Below are positions 56,044 to 64,000 of a stretch of DNA of 64,000 bases, piece after piece (the stretch's first letter is position 1; every line of letters begins with the position of its first letter). Origin of the DNA: Kiritimatiellia bacterium (GTDB taxonomy: Bacteria; Verrucomicrobiota; Kiritimatiellia; RFP12; UBA1067); the NCBI GenBank assembly GCA_017405115.1, contig JAFRBA010000118.1, forward strand, positions 62,001 through 126,000, given 5' to 3'. Made by a program: the position numbers and the translations under genes. The notes beneath the pieces are model-generated. The model was given only the letters and a program-made list of their open reading frames with translations. It ran no database searches and was not told the DNA's origin.

Positions 56044-57198
56044 ATGAACGCACTCCAAGAGATCGACAGTCTTGTCAAGACGGCTCAGATGAAGCCGATA
56101 AACTATTTTTCAGGCATGCCGTCGTACGATCCTGAACTTGCCCAGATATTCGCTCAGCGAAGAACTGCGGGGCAGCAGGCCGACAGGCAGAGGCGCCAGT
56201 TCGTCAACCTGTCGCAGAACAGGCAGATGGTGCCGGCTCCAAGCGGAAGGTTGATCCGTGGATCTGGATGGACCGGAAGAGAAGTGAGGCAGGGAGGGTC
56301 GGCGCCTAACGACACGGTATCGTGGTCACAGATAAAGCCTCGATACGCGACAAACGTTGCGATGCCTGGTCCTGGAGGGAAAGGTAGGTTCTTGGCCGGC
56401 GGCGGCAAGCTGGACGTAGGATCCGATGGAAGGCAAAAGGCCACGGTTGGAGGAAGGCCTGTAGTTCGGTGGGAGGATCTTGAGTCGACGAAGAAGATGA
56501 TGGCGGCAAACAATCCGTCGGTGAACACGCCTTCCGCGAGACGAGACAAGATGCTTGCCTACATGCCTACCTCGGCGAATGCTAGACCCGCCAAGGCTGC
56601 TCCGCCTGCCGCGACGGCATATTCAGGGGCGAATGCGAGACCTGCCAAGGCTACTCCTCCTGCCGCGACAGCATCTTCAAAGGCGAATGTCGCACGTGGT
56701 TTGATGCCATCTGCCAAGCAGCCCTTGCAGGCGCAGCCGAAGTTCGATTTCAGGGGAGAGGCCAAGAAACTACTCGGACAGTTCAAGAAAGAGGTTTCAG
56801 GAAACACCGCTGCGCACGGAATGGTCAACGAGATGGCAAGGAGGATGTCTGGCCAGCTCAAGGGCGTAGACTCCATGAGCGAGGCCCAGCAGCGTCAGCT
56901 TCTCGACCAGTGGAAGTCGCAAGTCAGCGGGATGCGCTCGCAGATAGCAGGCATGCGTCCTCCGCAGGCCCCTGCGAAAAATGTCGCCAATGCGTCAAGT
57001 CCAAATCCTGCCAATTCCGGTACGGTCAAGAAGACGACGCTTCCTGGAGGCGCCGTGAGGACCGATATGCACTGGCAGGGTGTAAATGGAAGCCCCGGTC
57101 AGCCGACGTGGGCGAGAGATGCCCTTGCGAAAGTCGACAGGCTGAGGATGGAGAAGCTGAAGAGAGAAGCCGCAGCGGCCGGCGGAACTTCTAAGTGA
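56044..57198 (+). CDS. hypothetical protein with MNALQEI leader, 384 aa
   Basis: Starts MNALQEIDSLVKTAQMKP, nearly the same leader as the alpha/beta hydrolase at 57871 although the rest is unrelated. The body is Ala/Pro/Gln-rich and mostly disordered with repeated ANARPAKA(A/T)PPAATA units (residues 178-212), then a helical section. It may be an internal virion or tail protein. Confidence 0.55.
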   Translation: MNALQEIDSLVKTAQMKPINYFSGMPSYDPELAQIFAQRRTAGQQADRQRRQFVNLSQNRQMVPAPSGRLIRGSGWTGREVRQGGSAPNDTVSWSQIKPRYATNVAMPGPGGKGRFLAGGGKLDVGSDGRQKATVGGRPVVRWEDLESTKKMMAANNPSVNTPSARRDKMLAYMPTSANARPAKAAPPAATAYSGANARPAKATPPAATASSKANVARGLMPSAKQPLQAQPKFDFRGEAKKLLGQFKKEVSGNTAAHGMVNEMARRMSGQLKGVDSMSEAQQRQLLDQWKSQVSGMRSQIAGMRPPQAPAKNVANASSPNPANSGTVKKTTLPGGAVRTDMHWQGVNGSPGQPTWARDALAKVDRLRMEKLKREAAAAGGTSK

Positions 57199-57866
57199 CG
57201 GGTAATCTGGAGATGAGGTTCTCTGTCCATAGCATGATGAAGAATAGCTTCGTACTCGTGAGGAACGACGAAGAGTACGAGTCGTTCTGCGACAGAATGC
57301 TTAACGCCGGCTTCTATGAAGTTCCGAAAAGGTATATCGGGAAGTTCCCATACGGGCTCTCTCCAGTTCCTAGGGACAGGGTCGGTCTCGTAAACTGCGC
57401 ACTCGCGCACTTCTCGATCGTCAACATGGCCCTCTCCATGGACTGGGACCATGTGACTATCTTCGAGTCTGACGCCATCCCGATGATCGACTGCAAAAAC
57501 GAGCTTGGGAGGCTGCTCGAAGGAGGCGTTCCTGACGACGCTCAGGCGATCACGTTCGGGAGCCTCCATTTCATCCGTGAGAACGGAAGGTTTCTCTACG
57601 ACTGCGACGGAAGGTTCGGGAAGATCGTCAAGAACCTCTGGGGATGCCACGCCGTAACCATATTCGGACAGGGATACAGGACGTGGCTGGATAATTTCCT
57701 CTCCCACGACGAGGAATTCCATGCCGACTGGCCGAACGAGCTGCTTCCACATTACTACGCGACGGCAAGAAGCTACTTCGTCCAGTGGAAGGACGGACAC
57801 CTTGACCACGGGGAATACATGGTCGACAAGCAGAACCTTTCGGACTTCCCGGTGAAAGGACGATGA
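57195..57866 (+). CDS. glycosyltransferase-like protein (GT25-like)
   Basis: The 223-residue protein recalls family-25-type glycosyltransferases: a CALAHFSIVNMAL helix, VTIFESDAIP with an acidic E-x-D site, and GCHAVTIFGQGYR. It may modify a virion protein, host glycan or lipid. GTG 57195 overlaps the preceding stop; ATG 57213 is an alternative. The call rests on motif pattern only. Confidence 0.6.
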   Translation: MTGNLEMRFSVHSMMKNSFVLVRNDEEYESFCDRMLNAGFYEVPKRYIGKFPYGLSPVPRDRVGLVNCALAHFSIVNMALSMDWDHVTIFESDAIPMIDCKNELGRLLEGGVPDDAQAITFGSLHFIRENGRFLYDCDGRFGKIVKNLWGCHAVTIFGQGYRTWLDNFLSHDEEFHADWPNELLPHYYATARSYFVQWKDGHLDHGEYMVDKQNLSDFPVKGR

Positions 57867-57870
57867 ACCA

Positions 57871-58779
57871 ATGAACGCCCTGCAAGAGATAAACGAGATT
57901 GTAAGGCTGTCTTCCTGCAAGCCATCGGTCAAAAGCGCATCTGTAAAGTCCGCCCAGTCGATGGAGGACCTGAAGAACTGGCTCAGTTTCGTCAAGGACG
58001 AGATGGGGGCCAACATGCTGACGAAGTCCGAGCTTTCGAGGAGCGCGGCCATTGGGGCTTTGGCGACCGGTCTTGCAGGGATGGGGATCGGCGCTCTCTT
58101 CTCTGACAAGAAGAGCAGAAGGAGGAGGATGCTCAAGGGCCTTCTTATAGGCGCCCTTACGGGAGGCATCGGAGGCCCGGCATACGCACAGCTCAGAAAG
58201 TACCTTGATGGAATCCCGTTCGACAACTCGAAGTTCGATGCGTCGAAGTTCAAGAAGGGAGACAAGGTGTACATCGGGGTAGGAGGGTCGGCAAACGGAG
58301 AGGGACATTCATGGTTCATGCGCAACATGAGGAACGGAGCCGGCGCAGACAGGGTTCTCGCCCTTCGTCACGTCGACAGGGACAAGCTCGAGAAGGCGTA
58401 CAAGGATCTTACAGGGAGGGGACTCGACGTGACTGTCGTCGGGCATTCTTCAGGAGGTGCGACTGTTGGACAGTTTCTGAAAAGACACCCTGACGCAAAG
58501 GGGCTTATGCTAGACCCTGTCAGCTGGACGGGACGTGGGGTTTCTGACAATGCGGTCGTGTTCACGCCAAATGCATCCGCACGAAACAACCCGGTGTTCG
58601 AGAACATAGTCGCAAAGTACGGCGGCAGGTGGAACTACGAGGGGCCTAACGCGATAATGTACAACGGAGACCACTCAGACAACGGCATATTCACAAAATA
58701 CATATTCCCGATGATGAATCAGGGTCTTGACCCTAAGGATCTTCTCGGAATGAGGGATTCGATGTTGGCGAAAAAGTAG
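57871..58779 (+). CDS. alpha/beta hydrolase 1 with MNALQEI leader and membrane segment
   Basis: The 302-residue protein has the serine elbow GHSSGG (Ser 193), an acid in LDPVSW (Asp 215) and a late His in NGDH (His 268), a complete triad. Residues 1-18 are the MNALQEI leader. Residues 57-105 hold two Gly-rich hydrophobic segments that could cross a membrane. It could cut lipid or peptidoglycan esters during entry or lysis. A related enzyme follows. Confidence 0.7.
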   Translation: MNALQEINEIVRLSSCKPSVKSASVKSAQSMEDLKNWLSFVKDEMGANMLTKSELSRSAAIGALATGLAGMGIGALFSDKKSRRRRMLKGLLIGALTGGIGGPAYAQLRKYLDGIPFDNSKFDASKFKKGDKVYIGVGGSANGEGHSWFMRNMRNGAGADRVLALRHVDRDKLEKAYKDLTGRGLDVTVVGHSSGGATVGQFLKRHPDAKGLMLDPVSWTGRGVSDNAVVFTPNASARNNPVFENIVAKYGGRWNYEGPNAIMYNGDHSDNGIFTKYIFPMMNQGLDPKDLLGMRDSMLAKK

Positions 58780-58794
58780 AAACGGAGAATTATC

Positions 58795-59619
58795 ATGGCG
58801 ACTTGGAGAGATTTTGCGTCGATCGACATGAAGAAGATGGCTGGTGCAAATGCAGTTCCAGTTTCCGTCGGATACCAGAGAAACGGGAAGGCATACTCAG
58901 TTTCGGATCCTGAAGCTTTTACAGGATCAAGAAGGATGAATTACGGTGCCGGCGCAACGATCGGAAAACCGCCTCCGTCTAAAACGTGGATGGGGATGCG
59001 GACATACGACCTGAGCGACGAGGCGAAGAAGTATCCGGATGATGAGAGCGACCCGTACTACCACAACATCCTCGTTGGCGGTGCGAACGCTGCAGGGAAG
59101 GGATTTACGGCGCTCAGCGCACTTCCTTTCGGCGTGCTCGCAAAAGGAGACAACAAGGAGCTTTTCAGAAACGGAGAGATAGACAAGATCAGGGCCGCGA
59201 TCGAAAGGGCCCAGAGGGAAAAGAAGAACGTCAGGGTCATCGGGCACAGCTGGGGAGGATCCGATGTCGCAAGGATGGCGAAGGACTATCCAGAAGTTCA
59301 GTTCTTCGCCCTCGATCCAGTATCTTGGACCGGAAGGATCAAGAGGCTGCCGAAAAACCTGACAATAGTCAGGCCGGACGGAAGCATGAACGGATTCGAC
59401 CTTCCGCGCGGAGCTCAGGTTTTCGGAGGGCAGTGGCCGAAGATACAAGAAGGAGAAGGCTCGACAGTTACGATTCCTGGAGACCATGTAGCCGGATACG
59501 GGACTTGGCTCACGAGGATGAACAGGGAGGTACGCGAAGCAAGGCTGGCTCAGCAGAAGAGACAGGAGCTTCTCCGCGGCCTTGCCGCAAGAGGAAAGCC
59601 GGAACCTGCAAAGCCGTGA
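58795..59619 (+). CDS. alpha/beta hydrolase 2
   Basis: The 274-residue protein repeats the triad of the preceding gene: GHSWGG (Ser 152), LDPVSW (Asp 174), PGDH (His 231). It has no membrane segment and its N-terminal leader is WRDFASIDMKKMAG. The DPVSWTGR stretch is shared, so the two are tandem paralogues with different N-terminal parts. A weak GGAG lies before the ATG. Confidence 0.7.
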   Translation: MATWRDFASIDMKKMAGANAVPVSVGYQRNGKAYSVSDPEAFTGSRRMNYGAGATIGKPPPSKTWMGMRTYDLSDEAKKYPDDESDPYYHNILVGGANAAGKGFTALSALPFGVLAKGDNKELFRNGEIDKIRAAIERAQREKKNVRVIGHSWGGSDVARMAKDYPEVQFFALDPVSWTGRIKRLPKNLTIVRPDGSMNGFDLPRGAQVFGGQWPKIQEGEGSTVTIPGDHVAGYGTWLTRMNREVREARLAQQKRQELLRGLAARGKPEPAKP

Positions 59620-59626
59620 CTATTTT

Positions 59627-59635
59627 TGATATAAT
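59627..59635 (+). promoter_or_regulatory. extended -10 promoter
   Basis: TGA-TATAAT with no good -35 box, as expected for extended -10 promoters. It should drive the genes from 59671. A palindrome follows at once. Confidence 0.55.
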
Positions 59636-59637
59636 AA

Positions 59638-59660
59638 TTCCATTGTTGTCAACAATGGAA
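59638..59660 (+). promoter_or_regulatory. 23-base palindrome at the transcription start
   Basis: TTCCATTGTTG-T-CAACAATGGAA is a perfect inverted repeat that starts three bases after the -10 box. It could be an operator covering the start site, or a 5' stem in the messenger. Its TTGT...ACAA core resembles the palindrome at 44275-44289. Confidence 0.6.
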
Positions 59661-59670
59661 GCGTCATGGA

Positions 59671-60021
59671 ATGAAGTCTCGTGAAGACAGGCTGCGCGCA
59701 CTCGAAAAGCTCGCCTACGGCATCGCGCCAACGGCGTGGAACCCGACAGTCGGCTTCAGCAACCCGAAGCCGACCGTTGGAAGCGTCCTTGACGCGATCG
59801 GCGTCGCACAGGCACGCGGAATAGGGACGCAGGGAGAGCGCACGGACGCCTTCGGGCGCATCATCAACTCCGGCCTTGAGAACACGTCTCCTGCCGGAAA
59901 CGCGATCCGGATGATCGGCGGCGGCATTCTCGGAAGGGCGATAACAGGCGCGTTCACGAACAATTCGTTCCTCAAGGGACTCGGTGCCGGGTTCGGCGCC
60001 GTGGCCGCATCCAACAGGTAG
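59671..60021 (+). CDS. hypothetical protein, 116 aa
   Basis: A leader (DRLRALEKLAYGIAPTAWNP) and a Gly/Ala-rich C-terminal half (MIGGGILGRAITGAF, LKGLGAGFGAVAAS) that may enter membranes. TTG or other starts were not needed. Possibly a virion protein released on entry. Confidence 0.5.
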   Translation: MKSREDRLRALEKLAYGIAPTAWNPTVGFSNPKPTVGSVLDAIGVAQARGIGTQGERTDAFGRIINSGLENTSPAGNAIRMIGGGILGRAITGAFTNNSFLKGLGAGFGAVAASNR

Positions 60022-60043
60022 GTACTTAACATCGGAGGAAGAG

Positions 60044-60529
60044 ATGGTAGAGAAGATCCTTGGAAAGAGACAGGCGGACGACATATTCTTCTCCGCGTTC
60101 CTGACCGGTCTGATGACCGAGAAGCAGGCAGACTGCGTCATTAGGAAGATGGAGAAGAGGTCTTTCGACGTCATGAAGTTCCTCGGCGGCCTGTACAAGG
60201 GGACGGTCGGCGCAGCGAAGAGCACGATCAGCGCGATCCCGCCGACGATCGGATGGACCGCGGCCCTTGGCGGAGCAACCGGCGTGCTCGGGGCGACGGC
60301 ATACGACGTCCTGAAGGAGAGGCTGTCAGGCGAAGACCCTGAGACTAAGTTCAGCAACGAAGTCGAGGCCATGTACGCGAACAAGAAGCGCGAGCTCGAC
60401 GACGCGCGGTGGATGGACAGGGTCAGGGGAATGAGGGACGAGCTCAAGCGAGGTTACAAGAAGATGACCCCGAAGGAGTACCGCAAGAAGTACGACGAGC
60501 TCATGGAAGCTCTTGACGAGAGGGCCTGA
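60044..60529 (+). CDS. hypothetical membrane-active protein, 161 aa
   Basis: Residues 48-83 (GGLYKGTVGAAKSTISAIPP, then TAALGGATGVLGATAY) are Gly/Ala-rich and hydrophobic. The ends are charged helices. GGAGGAAGAG precedes the ATG. Possibly a virion or entry protein. Confidence 0.55.
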   Translation: MVEKILGKRQADDIFFSAFLTGLMTEKQADCVIRKMEKRSFDVMKFLGGLYKGTVGAAKSTISAIPPTIGWTAALGGATGVLGATAYDVLKERLSGEDPETKFSNEVEAMYANKKRELDDARWMDRVRGMRDELKRGYKKMTPKEYRKKYDELMEALDERA

Positions 60530-60531
60530 AG

Positions 60532-60939
60532 ATGTCTGGAATAGCTTCAATGGCGCTCCCTGGAAGAATCCCGGTGTCCGGATCAGGAAGGGACATCACG
60601 CCCGAATCGCTCTTCAGCAGCCCGCAGGAGCGCGCGATGTACCAGCGCCTGCTCGACGCGAGGATGGGAATAGGGCCGGCACCGGACGTCAAGGTCAACA
60701 AGGTATCCGTGAGGATATTCGACTTCTCGGACCAGAAGCAGGTCGAGGAATACGAGAAGCTGTGGGCGGAGCTTCTGGAGAAGACGGCCCGGAACGAGGT
60801 CATCGTCGAGGCCCAGAAGGATCTCGTGAGGAGAAAGGACGGGACATCCTACTGGATGAAGTATGTCGAGTACGTCGAATTCGGCGAATCGTCAAAGTCA
60901 AACGATCATGACGGGAAGGACGTAAAAAATGGCAAATGA
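60532..60939 (+). CDS. hypothetical protein, 135 aa
   Basis: A flexible start (GIASMALPGRIPVSGSG), then a helical charged body. It overlaps the next gene by 11 bases. Function unknown. Confidence 0.5.
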   Translation: MSGIASMALPGRIPVSGSGRDITPESLFSSPQERAMYQRLLDARMGIGPAPDVKVNKVSVRIFDFSDQKQVEEYEKLWAELLEKTARNEVIVEAQKDLVRRKDGTSYWMKYVEYVEFGESSKSNDHDGKDVKNGK

Positions 60940-62743
60940 CATGAAAAAGAAGGCGATGAGCGAGGCGGAGCGCCAGAAATACGTGAAGGCCGCGATAGTC
61001 GCCGCGATCGGATCGGCCGGAATCGGCGCGCTCGTGAGGAGCCTGAAGGCGAAGAGCGACAGGAGCAAGGCCCTTGACGTCGACTCGTCTAAGAACGCGA
61101 TCATCGTCCCGATCAAGAAAAGCAAGTTCGTCGAGGGGCTCCCGACCCCTGACGAGTTCGCAGCGTCAAAGAAGGAGCAGAAGACGCCTTCCCAGCCGAA
61201 GCTTGAACAGGCTCCTTCGTTCGCTTCCATGGATCCTTCCGACATCGCCGCGCGCAAGAAGGAGATACTGCGCGGAAGGAAGGTCGATTTCTTCGGGAAG
61301 AGGGCTGCCGTCAATGCCGCACAGCCGGAGAAGAAGGACGGAGGAGAAGGACCGAAGAAGGGAGAAGAGGTCGTTTCGGAGGAGAAGATAGACGGACGCG
61401 TCGTTCTCAGGGGACAGGACGGCAAGTTCGTGAGCCCTACCGATCCTGTTGCGGTCCAGCAGGTCGAGAAAGATGCCGGCATGGGGATCTGGGACACGCT
61501 AACGAACCCAGGAAAGGCACTTGGTAAGGCTTGGGACGCCGCGAAGGAGCGTCCGGTCATACTTACTGCGGGAGCGCTCGGGAGCATCTATCTCGCCGCG
61601 AAGATCTCGGACGCGATCAACGAGAGCCGGAGGAAGCACGCAAAGCAGAGGCTTGACGGCGCCCGCGAACGCTACGTTGAGCTGCTCGAGGAGGATAACG
61701 AGAAGAAGGCGTTCGACATGGACGTTCCGGAGACCGCAGGAACGGTTCTAGGAACCGCGTTCATCGTCCCGATGGCTCTCACCGCGCTCGTCACCAACAA
61801 GATCATCTCCAACAGGAACGCCGAGAAGAAGAAGGCGAAGGAGATGTCCGACAGCTATCCGGATGACCCCGTCGTGCTCTACAAGACGTCCGAGGCGAAG
61901 GAGGTGCGGATCTCTCCGGATACAGCAGTCGCGGCGATCATGTTCAAGGTCGCCATGATGGAGGCCGCAGAGAACCAGTCTGAATGCGCGTTCCTCGGCA
62001 AGGAGGCACAGTTCGGTGGATGGGCGAACAAGCTTCGAGAAGGAGTCAAGTCGGTCGTAGACAATACGAAGCAGAAGTTCGAAATCAGCGACGCAGACGC
62101 CTCCGACATGGTCCTCGGCATGATGGAGGATCCGAAAAATTCCGGATATGTCCTTAACATGGTAAAGGCGCGAGAGGCGAACGACCAGCAAGGAATGCAG
62201 AATGCGTTCATGGACATGGCCAAGAAGAACTTCGACCCGAAGAAACCAGACATGAGGTTCGCGCAGCTCGCCATGACGTACGGAAACGACCCTGCAAGGC
62301 AGAAGAAGCTGATGGACTCAGTCCTGACGAGCAACAGGATGCAGGACCTGATGGTCGACAGGTTCACGAACGAGAAGTACAAGGACACGTTCGGGGCCTA
62401 CAAGGACGAGCTCATGGCGAAGAGGATGGGACTCCAGCCTGGCGGCATTCTCGCGAATATCGTCTCGTGGTTCTTGAACGCGACCGGCCTCGGGAACCAT
62501 CTCGTCAAGAGCCAGATGTACGACAAGTTCAAGGGTTTCCGCGACCAGGCGGCCCAGAACGCGGCAGCAGCCAAGAAACAGGTCGCAGGAACTGCTGGAG
62601 CTGCTCCTGTCGCGACTCCTCCGCCTGCGGCGCAGACAGCCCCGGTCCAGAATCCTGCCGTCGTTCCTTCTCCCGTTCCTCAGGTTAATCCGCCTACCGG
62701 AACTGAGACGAACAACGTCGTAAACGTGTCGGCTCCCGCATGA
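60929..62743 (+). CDS. large protein with three hydrophobic segments, 604 aa
   Basis: Hydrophobic segments lie at about 22-36 (AAIVAAIGSAGIGALV), 205-222 (VILTAGALGSIYLAAKI) and 270-292 (GTVLGTAFIVPMALTALV). Between and after them are charged helices, and the last 50 residues are Ala/Pro-rich. It may be a virion protein that forms part of the DNA-delivery apparatus. It is immediately followed by the polymerase-like gene. No family is recognised. Confidence 0.6.
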   Translation: MANDMKKKAMSEAERQKYVKAAIVAAIGSAGIGALVRSLKAKSDRSKALDVDSSKNAIIVPIKKSKFVEGLPTPDEFAASKKEQKTPSQPKLEQAPSFASMDPSDIAARKKEILRGRKVDFFGKRAAVNAAQPEKKDGGEGPKKGEEVVSEEKIDGRVVLRGQDGKFVSPTDPVAVQQVEKDAGMGIWDTLTNPGKALGKAWDAAKERPVILTAGALGSIYLAAKISDAINESRRKHAKQRLDGARERYVELLEEDNEKKAFDMDVPETAGTVLGTAFIVPMALTALVTNKIISNRNAEKKKAKEMSDSYPDDPVVLYKTSEAKEVRISPDTAVAAIMFKVAMMEAAENQSECAFLGKEAQFGGWANKLREGVKSVVDNTKQKFEISDADASDMVLGMMEDPKNSGYVLNMVKAREANDQQGMQNAFMDMAKKNFDPKKPDMRFAQLAMTYGNDPARQKKLMDSVLTSNRMQDLMVDRFTNEKYKDTFGAYKDELMAKRMGLQPGGILANIVSWFLNATGLGNHLVKSQMYDKFKGFRDQAAQNAAAAKKQVAGTAGAAPVATPPPAAQTAPVQNPAVVPSPVPQVNPPTGTETNNVVNVSAPA

Positions 62744-62759
62744 GAGAGGTCTTGAGACA

Positions 62760-64000
62760 ATGACCCTCACGGAAGCCATAACGAACATGTTCTCGAAGCG
62801 GGCGTCATCTCCCGCTCAGAGGGCAGTTGACGCCGGCGCGCCAAACGCGGCAGAGGACCCGACTGAAGGCCAGAAGCGCGTAGGGAACTACCGGAAGGTG
62901 CACTTGAGCATTGACGGGTTCAGCGTCTCGATCGAGAACCCGAAGGGGTCGTATAGGTCTGGAACCACACCTGATGGAGTAAAGTGGCGGAACATGCTCG
63001 CGTGCGACTACGGAGACATACGCGGGACAGAGGGTACTGATGGCGATCCAGTCGACATCTACCTGTCCGACCACCCAGATAAGGGAGCCGTGTTCGTCAT
63101 CGACCAGATCGACCCGAAGACCAAGAAGTTCGACGAGCACAAGGTCATGTACGGGTTCGACAGCGTGGAGGACGCAAAGAAGACGTACTTGGCGTGCTAC
63201 CAGAAGGGCTGGGGCGGACTCGGCTGGATCACGCCGGTCACGAAGGCTGAGTTCCGGAAGTGGATCGACTCGTCAGGGCGCAAGACGAAGCCGTTCCACG
63301 AGTACGCGTCCGTCAAGCCGATCGTCGACCCGATCAAGGTCAAGGCGGCAGCGGCGAAGGACGACGATGATGGGCTTCCTCCTGGAGTCAAGATCCGCTC
63401 GTTCATCGATGCGCCGGCTACACGTACGGCCATCATGGACAACGTCCTTGAGGCGGTCAAGAACCGCTTCCCGATCGAGGACGACGACGTGCGCCTGGAG
63501 CTGAAGGACGTCAAGTACGAGGGTCCGACATCCTACACGCTCGAACAGCAGAAGCAGGCCCTCCTCGGAAACCGTCGCCTCGGCTGCAGCATTGCTGGCA
63601 CATGGCGCCTCACGGACAAGAAGACCGGCCAAGTGCTCGACGAGCGCCGCGACGGCATAATCCGCGTTCCCTACTACACCGACCGCGGCACGATCATCAA
63701 CAACGGCAACGAGTACACCGTCATTTCGCAGGCCCGACTCTCTCCTGGCGTCTACGTGCGCCGCAAGCAGAACGGCGAGCTCGAGTCACAGTTCAACGTG
63801 GCGAACGGCCTCGGGTTCCGCATCGGCCTCAACAAGGAGACCGGCGCGCTTAACATGAGCGTCGGACAGGGACACGTCCCGCTCTATCCGATCCTCCGCG
63901 CCATGGGCGTGTCCGACGAGGACATCCGGAAGTCTTGGGGAAACGAGGTCACGACGGTCAACGCAGGAAAGTTCGACCCGCGGGCTATCGAGAAGGTGTA
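62760..64000 (+). CDS. inorganic pyrophosphatase-like domain fused to RNA polymerase beta-like region (partial)
   Basis: The frame is open for 413 codons to the end of the window. Residues 41-170 match the phage inorganic-pyrophosphatase-like domain (GNYRKVHLSIDGF, IENPKGS, EGTDGDPVDIYL, VFVIDQIDP, EHKVMYGF). Residues 235-413 match the N-terminal part of RNA polymerase beta: a KTGQVLDERRDGI turn, YYTDRGTIINNGNEYTVIS, QARLSPGVYVR and VPLYPILRAMGVSDE. A bacterial beta subunit reads similarly at its fork/lobe region. The gene would encode a phage multisubunit polymerase component; a beta' partner should lie downstream. The leader MFSKRASSPAQ resembles others in this block. The start has only a weak GAGAGG upstream. 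Confidence 0.85.
   Translation, partial: MTLTEAITNMFSKRASSPAQRAVDAGAPNAAEDPTEGQKRVGNYRKVHLSIDGFSVSIENPKGSYRSGTTPDGVKWRNMLACDYGDIRGTEGTDGDPVDIYLSDHPDKGAVFVIDQIDPKTKKFDEHKVMYGFDSVEDAKKTYLACYQKGWGGLGWITPVTKAEFRKWIDSSGRKTKPFHEYASVKPIVDPIKVKAAAAKDDDDGLPPGVKIRSFIDAPATRTAIMDNVLEAVKNRFPIEDDDVRLELKDVKYEGPTSYTLEQQKQALLGNRRLGCSIAGTWRLTDKKTGQVLDERRDGIIRVPYYTDRGTIINNGNEYTVISQARLSPGVYVRRKQNGELESQFNVANGLGFRIGLNKETGALNMSVGQGHVPLYPILRAMGVSDEDIRKSWGNEVTTVNAGKFDPRAIEKV

Noticed and set aside
1..64000. CRISPR arrays, integrase and attachment sites
   Set aside because: No regularly spaced repeats, recombinase motifs or tRNA-linked direct repeats were found by reading.
1..64000. Stop-codon recoding (for example TAG or TGA read as an amino acid)
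   Set aside because: Genes end normally with all three stops in tight overlapping junctions. Only the broken gene at 41747 has an internal TAG.

Overview
The window is one gene-dense piece of a tailed-phage (Caudoviricetes-type) genome. Every convincing gene lies on the + strand. Most stop and start codons overlap or nearly touch (ATGA or TGATG junctions), Shine-Dalgarno sequences of the GGAG/AAGGAG type are common, and there is no ribosomal or metabolic backbone. The phage assignment rests on a large terminase subunit, a primosome pair (replisome organiser and DnaC-like loader), a dUTPase, two DNA methyltransferases, tRNA genes and many tiny unknown genes. Visible promoters are sigma70-like, so early transcription probably uses the host polymerase. 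The host cannot be named from this sequence. No integrase, CRISPR array or repressor was recognised. The window starts and ends inside larger gene blocks, so the genome is longer than 64 kb.

Layout. (1) 1-2112: unknown small genes, then a promoter. (2) 2113-3879: three copies of the palindrome TTTACNGTAAA, a replisome-organiser gene carrying two more copies inside it, and a DnaC-like ATPase; this is the best candidate replication origin. (3) 3876-14309: accessory and nucleotide genes (DUF488-like, HExxH protein, metallophosphoesterase, HD protein, MmcB-like nuclease, two ASCH-like proteins, radical SAM, dUTPase, a lysozyme-like protein with membrane proteins). (4) 14306-34665: more accessory genes (two beta-class methyltransferases, DUF6527-like, radical SAM, DUF5131-like, DUF4406-like), interrupted twice by about 1.53-kb group I introns that carry a tnpB gene. 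(5) 34652-44185: small unknown genes with several paralogous families, and tRNA-Pro and tRNA-Met. (6) 44205-44299: a rho-independent terminator followed by a promoter with a palindrome in its spacer, apparently the boundary between the accessory region and the morphogenesis region. (7) 44331-64000: morphogenesis region with a GC-rich pair of unknown genes, a caspase-like lipoprotein, the large terminase, a YiiX-type NlpC/P60 protein, a glycosyltransferase-like protein, two related alpha/beta hydrolases, several membrane-spanning proteins and, running off the end, a protein joining a phage inorganic-pyrophosphatase-like domain to an RNA polymerase beta-subunit-like region.

The points most worth attention are the two TnpB-carrying group I introns (IStron-like), whose predicted splicing restores three reading frames exactly; the pyrophosphatase/RNA polymerase beta fusion; the caspase-like lipoprotein; and the dispersed TTTACNGTAAA motif. 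All functional names come from motifs read by eye; no database search was run.
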